A DNA stretch of 64,000 nt, from positions 1 to 64,000 of the forward strand of contig NZ_FOFJ01000006.1 in NCBI RefSeq assembly GCF_900110885.1. Direction: 5' to 3'. Below are positions 42,266 through 50,736 of the stretch, piece after piece. Position 1 is the stretch's first letter, and each line of letters opens with the position of its first letter. Source of the DNA: Azotobacter beijerinckii (GTDB lineage: Bacteria > Pseudomonadota > Gammaproteobacteria > Pseudomonadales > Pseudomonadaceae). Below the pieces are notes generated by a model. The model did not search any database. It worked only from the letters and a program-made list of their open reading frames with translations, and had not been told where the DNA came from. The position numbers were made by a program, and so were the translations under genes.

Positions 42266-43162
42266 ATGCCTGCCGTCGAACATCCGCAGATCGAGTGTTT
42301 CCTCGAATCCCTCTGGCTGGAGAAGGGGCTTTCGGCGCATACCCGTGCGGCCTATCGCAGCGATCTCGAGCTGTTCAACGGTTGGCTGGGCGAACGCGGT
42401 CTGGGGCTGGTCGAGGTGGGGCGCGAGCCGATCCTCGATCACCTGGCCTGGCGTGTCGATGCCGGCTACAAGGCCCGCTCCACGGCGCGCTTCCTCTCCG
42501 GCCTGCGCGGTTTCTTCCGCTACCTGCTGCGCGAGGGGGTGATCGCCAGCGATCCGACCTTGCAGGTGGATCTGCCGCAGCTGGGTCGGCCCCTGCCCAA
42601 ATCCCTCTCCGAAGCCGATGTCGAAGCACTGCTGGCCGCGCCGGAAAGCGGCGATCCGCTCGGTCTGCGCGACCGGGCCATGCTCGAGGTGCTCTATGCC
42701 TGCGGGCTGCGCGTCAGCGAGCTGGTCGGCTTGCGCCTGGAGCAGCTGAACCTGCGCCAGGGGGTGGTGCGGGTGCTCGGCAAGGGCAGCAAGGAACGCC
42801 TGGTGCCGCTGGGCGAGGAGGCCATCGCCTGGCTTGAACGGCATCTGGCCGAGGCTCGGCCGCTGCTGCTGGGGGGCAGGCCGAGCGACGTGCTTTTCCC
42901 CAGTCTGCGCGGCGAGCAGATGACCCGGCAGACCTTTTGGCACCGCATCAAGCATCATGCTCAAGTGGCGGGAATCGGCAAGAGCCTGTCGCCGCATACC
43001 CTGCGCCATGCTTTCGCCACCCACCTGCTCAACCATGGCGCCGACTTGCGCGTAGTGCAGATGCTCCTCGGCCATAGCGACCTGTCGACCACCCAGATCT
43101 ACACCCATGTCGCCCGGGCACGCCTGCAGGAGCTGCACGCGCGGCATCATCCGCGCGGCTGA
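42266..43162 (+). CDS. xerD: Tyrosine recombinase XerD
   Basis: 298 residues, the normal length. SAM-like core-binding domain at the N-terminus (FLESLWLEKGLSAHTRAAYR). Catalytic Arg in ACGLRVSELVGL, Lys in GKGSKERLVPL, HxxR in SPHTLRHAFATHLLNHGADL, GHSDLSTTQIYTHV with the nucleophile Tyr. It resolves chromosome dimers with XerC at dif. The dsbC gene follows, as in Pseudomonas. Confidence 0.95.
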   Translation: MPAVEHPQIECFLESLWLEKGLSAHTRAAYRSDLELFNGWLGERGLGLVEVGREPILDHLAWRVDAGYKARSTARFLSGLRGFFRYLLREGVIASDPTLQVDLPQLGRPLPKSLSEADVEALLAAPESGDPLGLRDRAMLEVLYACGLRVSELVGLRLEQLNLRQGVVRVLGKGSKERLVPLGEEAIAWLERHLAEARPLLLGGRPSDVLFPSLRGEQMTRQTFWHRIKHHAQVAGIGKSLSPHTLRHAFATHLLNHGADLRVVQMLLGHSDLSTTQIYTHVARARLQELHARHHPRG

Positions 43163-43229
43163 GGGGCCGTCCGCCAGGCCCTGCCTGTGATAGGCTCTGC
43201 CCCATTCGCACCGTCCCTCCGGAGTACCC

Positions 43230-43970
43230 ATGCGTGTTTCCTCCCTTTTCGCTGCCGCGGCGCTCGGCCTGGCAAGCACTCTGGCCCTGGCCGCCGACCC
43301 CGATCAGGCCATTCGCAAGGCCCTGCAGCAGATGCAACCGGGACTGCCGATCGAGGCCATCGCCGAAAGTCCGATGGCGGGGCTCTACCAGGTTCAGCTG
43401 AAGGGCGGACGGATGCTCTATGCCAGTGCCGACGGTCAGTTCGTCATGCAGGGTTACCTGTATCAGTTCAAGGACGGCAAGCCGCTCAACCTCACCGAGC
43501 AGGCAGAAAGCCAGGCCGTGGCGAAGACCATCAATGGCATACCGGCCAGCGAGATGGTGATCTTCGCGCCCCAGGAGCCGAAGACCCATATCACCGTCTT
43601 CACCGACACCGACACCGACTGCGGCTACTGCCAGAAGCTGCACAGCGAGGTGCCCGAGCTGAACCGGCTCGGCGTCGAGGTGCGCTATGTGGCCTTCCCG
43701 CGCCAGGGCGTCGGCTCCCATGGCTACGGGGATCTGGTCAGCGTCTGGTGCGCCAAGGACCGCCAGGCGGCAATGAACAAGGCCAAGGCGCGCGAGAAGG
43801 TGCCGACCGCCACCTGCGACAACCCGGTGGCCAGGCAGTTCGAGCTGGGCCAGATGATCGGCGTGCAGGGCACCCCTGCCGTGGTGCTGGCCAACGGGCA
43901 GATGATCCCCGGCTACCAGCCGGCGGCGCAGCTGGCCAAGCAGGCGCTGGCTGCCCAGGCGACCAACTGA
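43230..43970 (+). CDS. dsbC: Thiol:disulfide interchange protein DsbC
   Basis: 246 residues. Signal peptide (SSLFAAAALGLASTLALA), N-terminal dimerisation domain and thioredoxin domain with CGYC in DTDCGYCQKLHSEV. A second Cys pair (VWCAKD and ATCDNP) matches the structural disulfide. It is a periplasmic isomerase kept reduced by DsbD. Confidence 0.94.
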   Translation: MRVSSLFAAAALGLASTLALAADPDQAIRKALQQMQPGLPIEAIAESPMAGLYQVQLKGGRMLYASADGQFVMQGYLYQFKDGKPLNLTEQAESQAVAKTINGIPASEMVIFAPQEPKTHITVFTDTDTDCGYCQKLHSEVPELNRLGVEVRYVAFPRQGVGSHGYGDLVSVWCAKDRQAAMNKAKAREKVPTATCDNPVARQFELGQMIGVQGTPAVVLANGQMIPGYQPAAQLAKQALAAQATN

Positions 43971-44020
43971 CCGGCCGGCCGCCAGGCCGCGATGCCGGTG
44001 CTCTGCGGGCGTCGCGCCAA

Positions 44021-44049
44021 TTGACTAAAGTCTGAGCGCTTCGTAAGGT
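44021..44049 (+). promoter_or_regulatory. Possible promoter of hom
   Basis: TTGACT (44021-44026), 17 bp, TAAGGT (44044-44049). A very good -35 and a weak -10, 68 bases before the GTG start. Confidence 0.45.
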
Positions 44050-44116
44050 GCGGCTCTTTTCTCTGCGGCCGGGGTATGCTCGGCCGTTTTCTGCGGTGAA
44101 GATGGGGAGTTTCAGC

Positions 44117-45421
44117 GTGAAACCGGTCAAAGTAGGCATCTGTGGACTGGGTACCGTCGGTGGCGGCACCTTCAATGTGCTCAAACGCAATGCCGAGGAG
44201 ATCGCCCGCCGCGCCGGGCGTGAAATCGAGATTGCCCAGATTGCCATGCGCAGCGCCAACCCGAAATGCGACATCGCCGGCACCCCCATCGCCGCCGACG
44301 TTTTCGAGCTGGTCGACAACCCGGAGATCGAGGTCGTCGTCGAGCTGATCGGTGGTTGCAGCCTGGCCCGCGAGCTGGTGCTCAAGGCCATCGGCAACGG
44401 CAAGCACGTGGTCACCGCGAACAAGGCGCTGATTGCCGTGCACGGCGACGAGATCTTCGCCAAGGCCCGCGAGAAGGGCGTGATCGTCGCCTTCGAGGCG
44501 GCGGTGGCCGGCGGCATCCCGGTAATCAAGGCGATCCGCGAGGGGCTGGCCGGCAACCGCATCAACTGGGTGGCCGGCATCATCAACGGCACCGGCAACT
44601 TCATCCTCAGCGAAATGCGCGAGAAGGGCCGGGCCTTCGCCGACGTCCTCAAGGAAGCCCAGGCGCTGGGCTATGCCGAGGCCGACCCGACCTTCGACGT
44701 GGAGGGCATCGATGCCGCCCACAAGCTGACCATTCTCGCCTCGATCGCCTTCGGCATTCCGCTGCAGTTCGACAAGGCCTACACCGAAGGCATCTCCCGG
44801 CTGACCAGCGCCGACGTCAACTATGCCGAGGCGCTGGGCTACCGCATCAAGCACCTGGGCATCGCGCGGCGCACCGCCGAGGGCTTCGAGCTGCGCGTGC
44901 ATCCCACGCTGATTCCCGCCGACCGGCTGATCGCCAACGTCAACGGCGTGATGAACGCGGTGATGGTCAACGGCGATGCGGTGGGTTCGACCCTGTTCTG
45001 CGGCGCCGGTGCCGGCATGGAGCCGACCGCCTCGGCGGTGGTGGCCGATCTGGTGGACGTGGTCCGCGCGATGACCTCCGACCCGGAGAACCGCGTGCCG
45101 CACCTGGCCTTCCAGCCCGACTCGCTGTCGGCCCACCCGGTCCTGCCGATCGGCCAGTGCGAGAGCGCCTACTACCTGCGTATCCAGGCCCAGGACCATC
45201 CGGGCGTGCTGGCCCAGGTGGCGAGCATCCTGTCCGAGCGCGGGATCAACATCGAGTCCATCATGCAGAAGGAAGCCGAGGAGCAAGACGGTCTGGTGCC
45301 GATGATCCTGGTCACCCACCGGGTCCGGGAGTTCTGCATCGATGAGGCCATCGCCGCGATGGAGGCCCTCGAGGGCGTGGCCGGAAAGGTCGTCCGCATC
45401 CGCGTCGAACAGCTCAACTAA
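44117..45421 (+). CDS. hom: Homoserine dehydrogenase
   Basis: 434 residues from GTG 44117 (VKPVKVGICGLGTVGGGTF), with GGGGAG seven bases upstream; ATG 44102 lacks a good site. NAD(P) motif GLGTVGGG, catalytic region NGTGNFILSEM and DPTFDVEGIDAAHKL, and a C-terminal ACT domain (YYLRIQAQDHPGVLAQVAS) for threonine feedback. Makes homoserine for Met, Thr and Ile. Paired with thrC, 86 bp downstream. Confidence 0.96.
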   Translation: MKPVKVGICGLGTVGGGTFNVLKRNAEEIARRAGREIEIAQIAMRSANPKCDIAGTPIAADVFELVDNPEIEVVVELIGGCSLARELVLKAIGNGKHVVTANKALIAVHGDEIFAKAREKGVIVAFEAAVAGGIPVIKAIREGLAGNRINWVAGIINGTGNFILSEMREKGRAFADVLKEAQALGYAEADPTFDVEGIDAAHKLTILASIAFGIPLQFDKAYTEGISRLTSADVNYAEALGYRIKHLGIARRTAEGFELRVHPTLIPADRLIANVNGVMNAVMVNGDAVGSTLFCGAGAGMEPTASAVVADLVDVVRAMTSDPENRVPHLAFQPDSLSAHPVLPIGQCESAYYLRIQAQDHPGVLAQVASILSERGINIESIMQKEAEEQDGLVPMILVTHRVREFCIDEAIAAMEALEGVAGKVVRIRVEQLN

Positions 45422-45507
45422 GTCAGCTACCAGCCGCCCGCCGCCCGCCGCAGGTATCCGAGTCGCTGCGGTCCGGGGCCTGCGGCTCGAACCGAAGGTT
45501 TGCACAC

Positions 45508-46917
45508 ATGCGCTACATCAGCACCCGCGGCCAGGCCCCGGCCCTGAATTTCGAAGACGTGCTGCTGGCGGGTCTTGCCAGCGACGGCGGCCTCTACGTG
45601 CCGGAGAACCTGCCGCGCTTCACCGTCGAGGAGATTGCCTCCTGGGCCGGCCTGCCGTACCACGAGCTGGCCTTCCGGGTGATGCGCCCGTTCGTCGCCG
45701 GCTCGATTGCCGACGCCGACTTCAAGGCGATCCTCGAGGACACCTACGGCGCCTTCGCCCACGGCGCGGTGGCACCGCTGCGCCAGCTGGACGGCAACGA
45801 GTGGGTGCTCGAGCTGTTCCACGGTCCGACCCTGGCGTTCAAGGACTTCGCCCTGCAACTGCTCGGCCGCCTGCTCGACCATGTGCTGACCAAGCGCGGC
45901 GAGCGCGTGGTGATCATAGGCGCCACCTCCGGCGACACCGGCTCGGCGGCCATCGAGGGTTGCCGCCGCTGCGAGAACGTCGACATCTTCATCCTCCATC
46001 CGCACCAGCGGGTATCCGAGGTGCAGCGCCGGCAGATGACGACCATCCTCGGCGAAAACATCCACAACATCGCCATCGAGGGCAACTTCGACGACTGCCA
46101 GGAGATGGTCAAGGCCAGCTTCGCCGACCAGGGCTTCCTCAAGGGCACCCGGCTGGTAGCGGTCAACTCGATCAACTGGGCGCGGATCATGGCCCAGATC
46201 GTCTATTACTTCCATGCCGCCATCCAGCTCGGCGCGCCGCATCGTTCGGTGGCTTTCTCGGTACCGACCGGCAACTTCGGCGACATTTTCGCCGGTTACC
46301 TGGCGCGCAACATGGGCCTGCCGGTCAACCAGTTGATCGTCGCCACCAACCGCAACGACATCCTGCACCGTTTCATGTCCGGCAACCGCTACGACAAGGA
46401 CACCTTGCATCCGACCTTGTCGCCGTCCATGGATATCATGGTGTCGTCCAACTTCGAGCGCCTGCTGTTCGACCTGCACGGCCGTAACGGCGCCGCCGTC
46501 GCCGCGCTGCTCGACACCTTCAAGACGACCGGCAAGCTGGTGGTGGAAGACGACCGCTGGACCGAGGCGCGCCGGCTGTTCGACTCCCTGGCGGTGGACG
46601 ATGAGGCCACCTGCCGGACCATCGCCGAGGTGTACGGCCAGTGCGGCGAACTGCTCGACCCGCACACTGCCATCGGCGTGCGGGCGGCCCGCGAGTGCCG
46701 GCGCAGCCTAGCGATTCCCATGGTCATTCTCGGTACCGCCCATCCGGTCAAATTCCCCGAGGCCGTGGAGAAGGCCGGCGTCGCCCAGGCCCCGGCCCTG
46801 CCGGCGCACCTGGCCGACCTGTTCCAGCGTCCCGAGCGCTGCACTGTGCTGGCCAACGACCTGAAGGCTGTGCAGGGCTTCGTCGGCCAGCACGGCAACC
46901 GCGGCAAGCCGCTGTGA
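45508..46917 (+). CDS. thrC: Threonine synthase
   Basis: 469 residues. PLP lysine in GPTLAFKDFALQLLGRLL; phosphate-binding GATSGDTGSAAIEG; VPTGNFGDIFAGYLA. Converts phosphohomoserine to threonine. It follows hom; a separate thrB is not in this window. Terminator at 46964. Confidence 0.96.
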   Translation: MRYISTRGQAPALNFEDVLLAGLASDGGLYVPENLPRFTVEEIASWAGLPYHELAFRVMRPFVAGSIADADFKAILEDTYGAFAHGAVAPLRQLDGNEWVLELFHGPTLAFKDFALQLLGRLLDHVLTKRGERVVIIGATSGDTGSAAIEGCRRCENVDIFILHPHQRVSEVQRRQMTTILGENIHNIAIEGNFDDCQEMVKASFADQGFLKGTRLVAVNSINWARIMAQIVYYFHAAIQLGAPHRSVAFSVPTGNFGDIFAGYLARNMGLPVNQLIVATNRNDILHRFMSGNRYDKDTLHPTLSPSMDIMVSSNFERLLFDLHGRNGAAVAALLDTFKTTGKLVVEDDRWTEARRLFDSLAVDDEATCRTIAEVYGQCGELLDPHTAIGVRAARECRRSLAIPMVILGTAHPVKFPEAVEKAGVAQAPALPAHLADLFQRPERCTVLANDLKAVQGFVGQHGNRGKPL

Positions 46918-46963
46918 GACGCGCCGCCGCGCTTGCCTAGAACGCGCCACCAGTCGGACCACG

Positions 46964-46996
46964 AAGCCGCTTCCCGGTAGGGGAAGCGGCTTTTTT
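46964..46996 (+). terminator. Terminator after thrC
   Basis: AAGCCGCTTCCC (46964-46975) pairs with GGGAAGCGGCTT (46981-46992), then TTTT. Perfect 12-bp stem. Confidence 0.9.
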
Positions 46997-47184
46997 CATT
47001 CCGCCGCCGCCTGCCGGCGCATCGCCTGGCCGGTCATGGCCGCTCCATCGATTGTCATCTTTCTCCCCTCAATATGGGCGAAGCGGCTCGATGCCCGGGT
47101 GTCCGGGCGGGCGGAAACTTTCCGTGCGCTGGCAAGTCATTTGCAGGCTATAAGCAGCCTTCTCATCACCTGAGGTGTTTGGAT

Positions 47185-47469
47185 ATGGAGAGCACGCGTG
47201 CATTGCTGGTCGAGGCGCTGGCGCCTTACAAGATCGACATGGGAGCGGTTCGCCCGGATGGAAGTTGGTTGCTGAGGTTGCAGAACGGGGTCGGCGAGAT
47301 CCTGATCGAGCGCCTGCTCCGTCCGGCGCAGTTGACGGACAAGTGGTTGCTCATCGATGTGGTGGATGGCATCCATCGCGACCTGCGGATCCTCGAGGGG
47401 CGTCTCTCGCCCAAGGTGATCGCGGCACTGGAGCGGGGGCAATGCGCCAGGCAGAGCGCCACGTTCTGA
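47185..47469 (+). CDS. DUF3509-like small protein
   Basis: 94 residues: MESTRALLVEALAPYKIDMG, then QLTDKWLLIDVVDGIHRDL and RILEGRLSPKVIAALERG. The pattern (short beta-rich front, then LID-x2-x-IxxDLxIxEGxLxxxxIxAL) fits the DUF3509 family common in pseudomonads, function unknown. Single gene with a terminator at 47483. Confidence 0.7.
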   Translation: MESTRALLVEALAPYKIDMGAVRPDGSWLLRLQNGVGEILIERLLRPAQLTDKWLLIDVVDGIHRDLRILEGRLSPKVIAALERGQCARQSATF

Positions 47470-47482
47470 TCGTCGGCGAACC

Positions 47483-47520
47483 ACGAAAGGCCCTGCGCAA
47501 ACCGCGGGGCCTTTCGTTTG
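47483..47520. terminator. Bidirectional terminator
   Basis: ACGAAAGGCCC (47483-47493) pairs with GGGCCTTTCGT (47507-47517), T-rich after. It lies between the DUF3509-like gene and the convergent CoA-transferase. Confidence 0.85.
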
Positions 47521-47551
47521 GCGGCCCGCCGCAGGCGGCGTGCTGTCGGTG

Positions 47552-48751
47552 TCAGATCGCCCCGTTTTCGCGCAATGCGGCGATCCGCTCTGCACTGTAA
47601 CCGAGCGCCTCCAGCAGCTCGGCGGTGTGCTCGCCCAGTGCCGGCCCCACCCAGTCCGCCGAACCGGGCGTCTCTGACAGCTTGGGCACGATGCCCGGCA
47701 TCCTGAACGGCTTGCCGTCCGGCAGGCGGGCGGAAAGGAACATCTCGCGGGCGAGGAACTGCGGGTCGGCGACCATGTCCTCCACCGAATAGATGCGGCT
47801 GGCCGGCACCTCGGCGCGATTGAGCAGGGCCAGGGCCTGGTCCGCCGGCAGCGTCGCGGCCCAGCGGTCGATCACTCCGTAGAGTTCGTCGCGACGCGCG
47901 TCGCGGCCGGCGTTATCGGCGAGCGTCGGATCGTCGGCCAGATCAAGACGGCCGATGGCCTGCATGAAGCGCCGGAAGATCGCGTCGCCGTTGGCGCCGA
48001 TCTGCAGGTGGCGGCCGTCGGCGCAGGTGTGGATGGAGGAGGGGGTGATGCCGGGCATGATGTTGCCGCTGCGTTCGCGGATGAAGCCGAACACGTCGAA
48101 CTCCGGCACCAGGCTTTCCATCATGGCGAACACCGCCTCGTAGAGCGCCACGTCCACCATCTGGCCCTGGCCGCCGCCGACCTCGCGATGGCGCAGCGCC
48201 ATGAGCGCGCCGATCACTCCCCAGAGCGCGGCAATGGAGTCGCCGATGGAGATGCCGGTGCGCACCGGTGGGCGATCCGGAAAGCCGGTGATGTAACGCA
48301 GCCCGCCCATCGACTCGCCGACCGCGCCGAAGCCCGGCTGTTCCTTCAGCGGCCCGCTCTGGCCGAAGCCCGAGAGGCGCACCATCACCAGCTGGGGGTT
48401 GAGCGCATGCAGCGTTTCCCAGCCGAGGCCGAGCTTTTCCAGTACGCCGGGGCGGAAGTTCTCGATCAGGATGTCCGCCCCGGCGAGCAACTGCCTGAGG
48501 ATCGCCAGACCGTCCGGGTGCTTGAGGTTGAGGGTGAGCGATTTCTTGTTGCGCGCCTGGACGAACCACCACAGCGAGGTGCCCTCGTAGAGCTTGCGCC
48601 ACTTGCGTAGCGGATCGCCGCCATCGGGCGACTCGACCTTGATCACCTCGGCGCCGAACTCCGCGCAGAGGCGTGCGGCGAAGGGGCCGGCGATCAGACT
48701 GCCGAGTTCGATCACCTTCAGACCGGCGAGGGGTTTGGTTGGGCTGGGCAT
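47552..48751 (-). CDS. CaiB/BaiF family (class III) CoA-transferase
   Basis: 399 residues. Motifs: GLKVIELGSLIAGPFAARLC, IENFRPGVLEKLGLGWETL, RLSGFGQSGPLKEQPGFGAV, and MVDVALYEAVFAMMESL, which contains the nucleophilic Asp position. It moves CoA between organic acids; substrate unknown. Single gene, divergent from the diguanylate cyclase. Confidence 0.9.
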   Translation of the reverse strand: MPSPTKPLAGLKVIELGSLIAGPFAARLCAEFGAEVIKVESPDGGDPLRKWRKLYEGTSLWWFVQARNKKSLTLNLKHPDGLAILRQLLAGADILIENFRPGVLEKLGLGWETLHALNPQLVMVRLSGFGQSGPLKEQPGFGAVGESMGGLRYITGFPDRPPVRTGISIGDSIAALWGVIGALMALRHREVGGGQGQMVDVALYEAVFAMMESLVPEFDVFGFIRERSGNIMPGITPSSIHTCADGRHLQIGANGDAIFRRFMQAIGRLDLADDPTLADNAGRDARRDELYGVIDRWAATLPADQALALLNRAEVPASRIYSVEDMVADPQFLAREMFLSARLPDGKPFRMPGIVPKLSETPGSADWVGPALGEHTAELLEALGYSAERIAALRENGAI

Positions 48752-48892
48752 GGCGTGGCGTCCGTCGGACTGGCGATGGCGGCGACTCTAACCCGCAGTC
48801 CCGCCCCGGACCAGCCCAGGGGCGCTGCGAAAGGTGGCGGACCGTCACACGGCGCAGGTAGAGTGGATCATTCCGGATGTCCCTCCCTGCCC

Positions 48893-50038
48893 ATGACCCT
48901 GCATCTGCCCACGCTCTTCCTGCTGGATATCTACATGCTCACCTTGCTGGGCGGTCTGATGCTGCATGCCTGGCGGCGCAGCAAGAGCGAGGCGACCCTC
49001 GGTTGCATGGCCGGCACGCTTCTGCTGGCGGCGCTGGGCGCGCTGGTCGTCGGCTTGCGCGGCATGGGGGTGGACATCCTGTCCATCCTGCTCGGCAATA
49101 TGCTGCTGCAACTGGCGAGCGGAGTGGGCTGGGCGGCCATGCGCGTATTCGTCGGCCGGCGGCTCTGCTGGCCGGGAGTCGCTGCCGGCGCGCTGCTGTG
49201 GGGGCTGCTCGGCCTGTGGCCGTACTTCATGAGCTCGGTCTCGTTGCGGGTGACGATCAGCACCCTGCTGACCGTTCTCTACACCACGCTGACGGCATGG
49301 GAGCTGTGGCGCGTGCGCCGGCAGCTGGAGGTTGCCATCGCTCCGGCGCTGGCACTGCTGCTGGTGCACGCACTCTTCTGCGCAGGCCTTCTGCTGGTGA
49401 GCCGCGGGCCGGCCATCGAGCGGATGTGGGACGGGCTGGATCACGGTTTCCTGACCTGGCGGTTGCTGGAAACCTTCCTGTTCGCCATCAGCATTGCCTT
49501 CGTCATCCTGGCCATGGTCCGCGAGCGGGCCGAGCTGCGCTACCGGGCCGCGGCCGAGCGCGACCCGCTGACCAACATCGGCAACCGCCGGGCCTTCACT
49601 GGCAATGCCGAGGCCCGGCTGGCCCGTTGCGTCGCCGAGGACCGCCCGGCGGCCCTGCTACTCTGCGACCTCGACCACTTCAAGCAACTGAACGACAGCC
49701 ATGGCCACGCCACGGGCGATGCGGCGCTGGTCGCCTTCGGCCGCCTGCTGGCGCTGGGCATCCGCCAGCAGGATGTCTGCGGGTGCATCGGCGGCGAGGA
49801 GTTCGCCTGCCTGCTGCCTGCGGCCGACGAAGCGGTGGCGTTGCAGGTGGCCGAGCGCATCCGCCAGGCGTGCAGCGAGCTGCTGCTGGAGCCGGAGGTA
49901 CGGGTCAGCGTCAGCATCGGCGTCGCCTCCACGGAGCAGGCCGGCTACGACCTGTCCCGCCTGCTGGCGCTGGCCGACCAGGCGCTGTACCGGGCCAAGG
50001 CCGGCGGCCGCGATCGGGTCGAGCGCTTTGCCGGCTGA
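48893..50038 (+). CDS. Membrane diguanylate cyclase (GGDEF domain)
   Basis: 381 residues from ATG 48893. Seven or so hydrophobic segments fill the first 215 residues, then a GGDEF domain: RDPLTNIGNRRAF, LLCDLDHFKQLNDSHGH, and the active-site IGGEEF. An RxxD product-inhibition site (RQQD) lies five residues before GGEEF, so the enzyme should be active and feedback-inhibited. It makes c-di-GMP. The inputs sensed by the membrane part are unknown. Confidence 0.9.
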   Translation: MTLHLPTLFLLDIYMLTLLGGLMLHAWRRSKSEATLGCMAGTLLLAALGALVVGLRGMGVDILSILLGNMLLQLASGVGWAAMRVFVGRRLCWPGVAAGALLWGLLGLWPYFMSSVSLRVTISTLLTVLYTTLTAWELWRVRRQLEVAIAPALALLLVHALFCAGLLLVSRGPAIERMWDGLDHGFLTWRLLETFLFAISIAFVILAMVRERAELRYRAAAERDPLTNIGNRRAFTGNAEARLARCVAEDRPAALLLCDLDHFKQLNDSHGHATGDAALVAFGRLLALGIRQQDVCGCIGGEEFACLLPAADEAVALQVAERIRQACSELLLEPEVRVSVSIGVASTEQAGYDLSRLLALADQALYRAKAGGRDRVERFAG

Positions 50039-50105
50039 GCGCTGACGCCCGGTGTCCGGATTCGGGGTACACTTGCCGCCCCTCGGATCGGATCGGACGC
50101 CTGCC

Positions 50106-50645
50106 ATGGCCCTGCAAGCCACCCCCTACAAAGTCGAACTCAACCTCACCGACCTGGATCGCGGGGTCTACGAGAACCTGCGCTTCACCGTCGCTCGGCA
50201 TCCCTCGGAGACCGAGGAGCGTCTGGCCGTGCGGCTGATCGCCTATGCCCTGTGGTACGACGAGCAACTGGCCTTCGGACGCGGCCTGTCGGACGTCGAC
50301 GAGCCGGCGTTGTGGCAGAAGAGCCTCGACGACCGCATCCTGCACTGGATCGAGGTCGGCCAGCCGGATGCCGAGCGCCTGACCTGGTGCTCGCGGCGCG
50401 CCGAGCGGACCAGCCTGCTGGCCTACGGCAGCCTGCGGGTGTGGCAGGGCAAGGTCGTCGACGCGGTGAAGGGCCTGAAGAACCTCTCCATCGCCGCCGT
50501 CGATGCCGAGGCGCTGGGTGCGTTGGCTCGGGACCTGCCGCGGAGCATCCAGTGGAGCGTGATGATCAGCGACGGCGAACTGTTCGTCACCGACGAGCGC
50601 GGCCAGCACGAGGTTCCCCTGGAGTGGCTGCTCGGCGAGCGCTGA
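50106..50645 (+). CDS. yaeQ: YaeQ family protein
   Basis: 179 residues, MALQATPYKVELNLTDLDRG at the start, with ERLAVRLIAYALWYDEQLAF and the predicted nuclease-like (PD-(D/E)XK fold) core in VGQPDAERLTWCSRRAE. Function unclear; E. coli YaeQ was linked to RfaH suppression. Start ATG 50106. Confidence 0.88.
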   Translation: MALQATPYKVELNLTDLDRGVYENLRFTVARHPSETEERLAVRLIAYALWYDEQLAFGRGLSDVDEPALWQKSLDDRILHWIEVGQPDAERLTWCSRRAERTSLLAYGSLRVWQGKVVDAVKGLKNLSIAAVDAEALGALARDLPRSIQWSVMISDGELFVTDERGQHEVPLEWLLGER

Positions 50646-50658
50646 TCGCCGTTTCTTC

Positions 50659-50693
50659 GTAGGAGCAAATTCATTTGCGATCGGCTTTGCTCC
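50659..50693. repeat. REP-like repetitive extragenic palindrome
   Basis: GTAGGAGCAAATTCATTTGCGA (50659-50680) is followed by the closing arm TTTGCTCC (50686-50693), pairing with GGAGCAAA (50662-50669). It resembles the GTAGGAGCGAATTCATTCGC repeats common in pseudomonads. It sits between yaeQ and recJ. Confidence 0.8.
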
Positions 50694-50736
50694 CCAATGC
50701 GCTTACCGCCATAGAATTTGAGTCCCTTCCCCCGTC

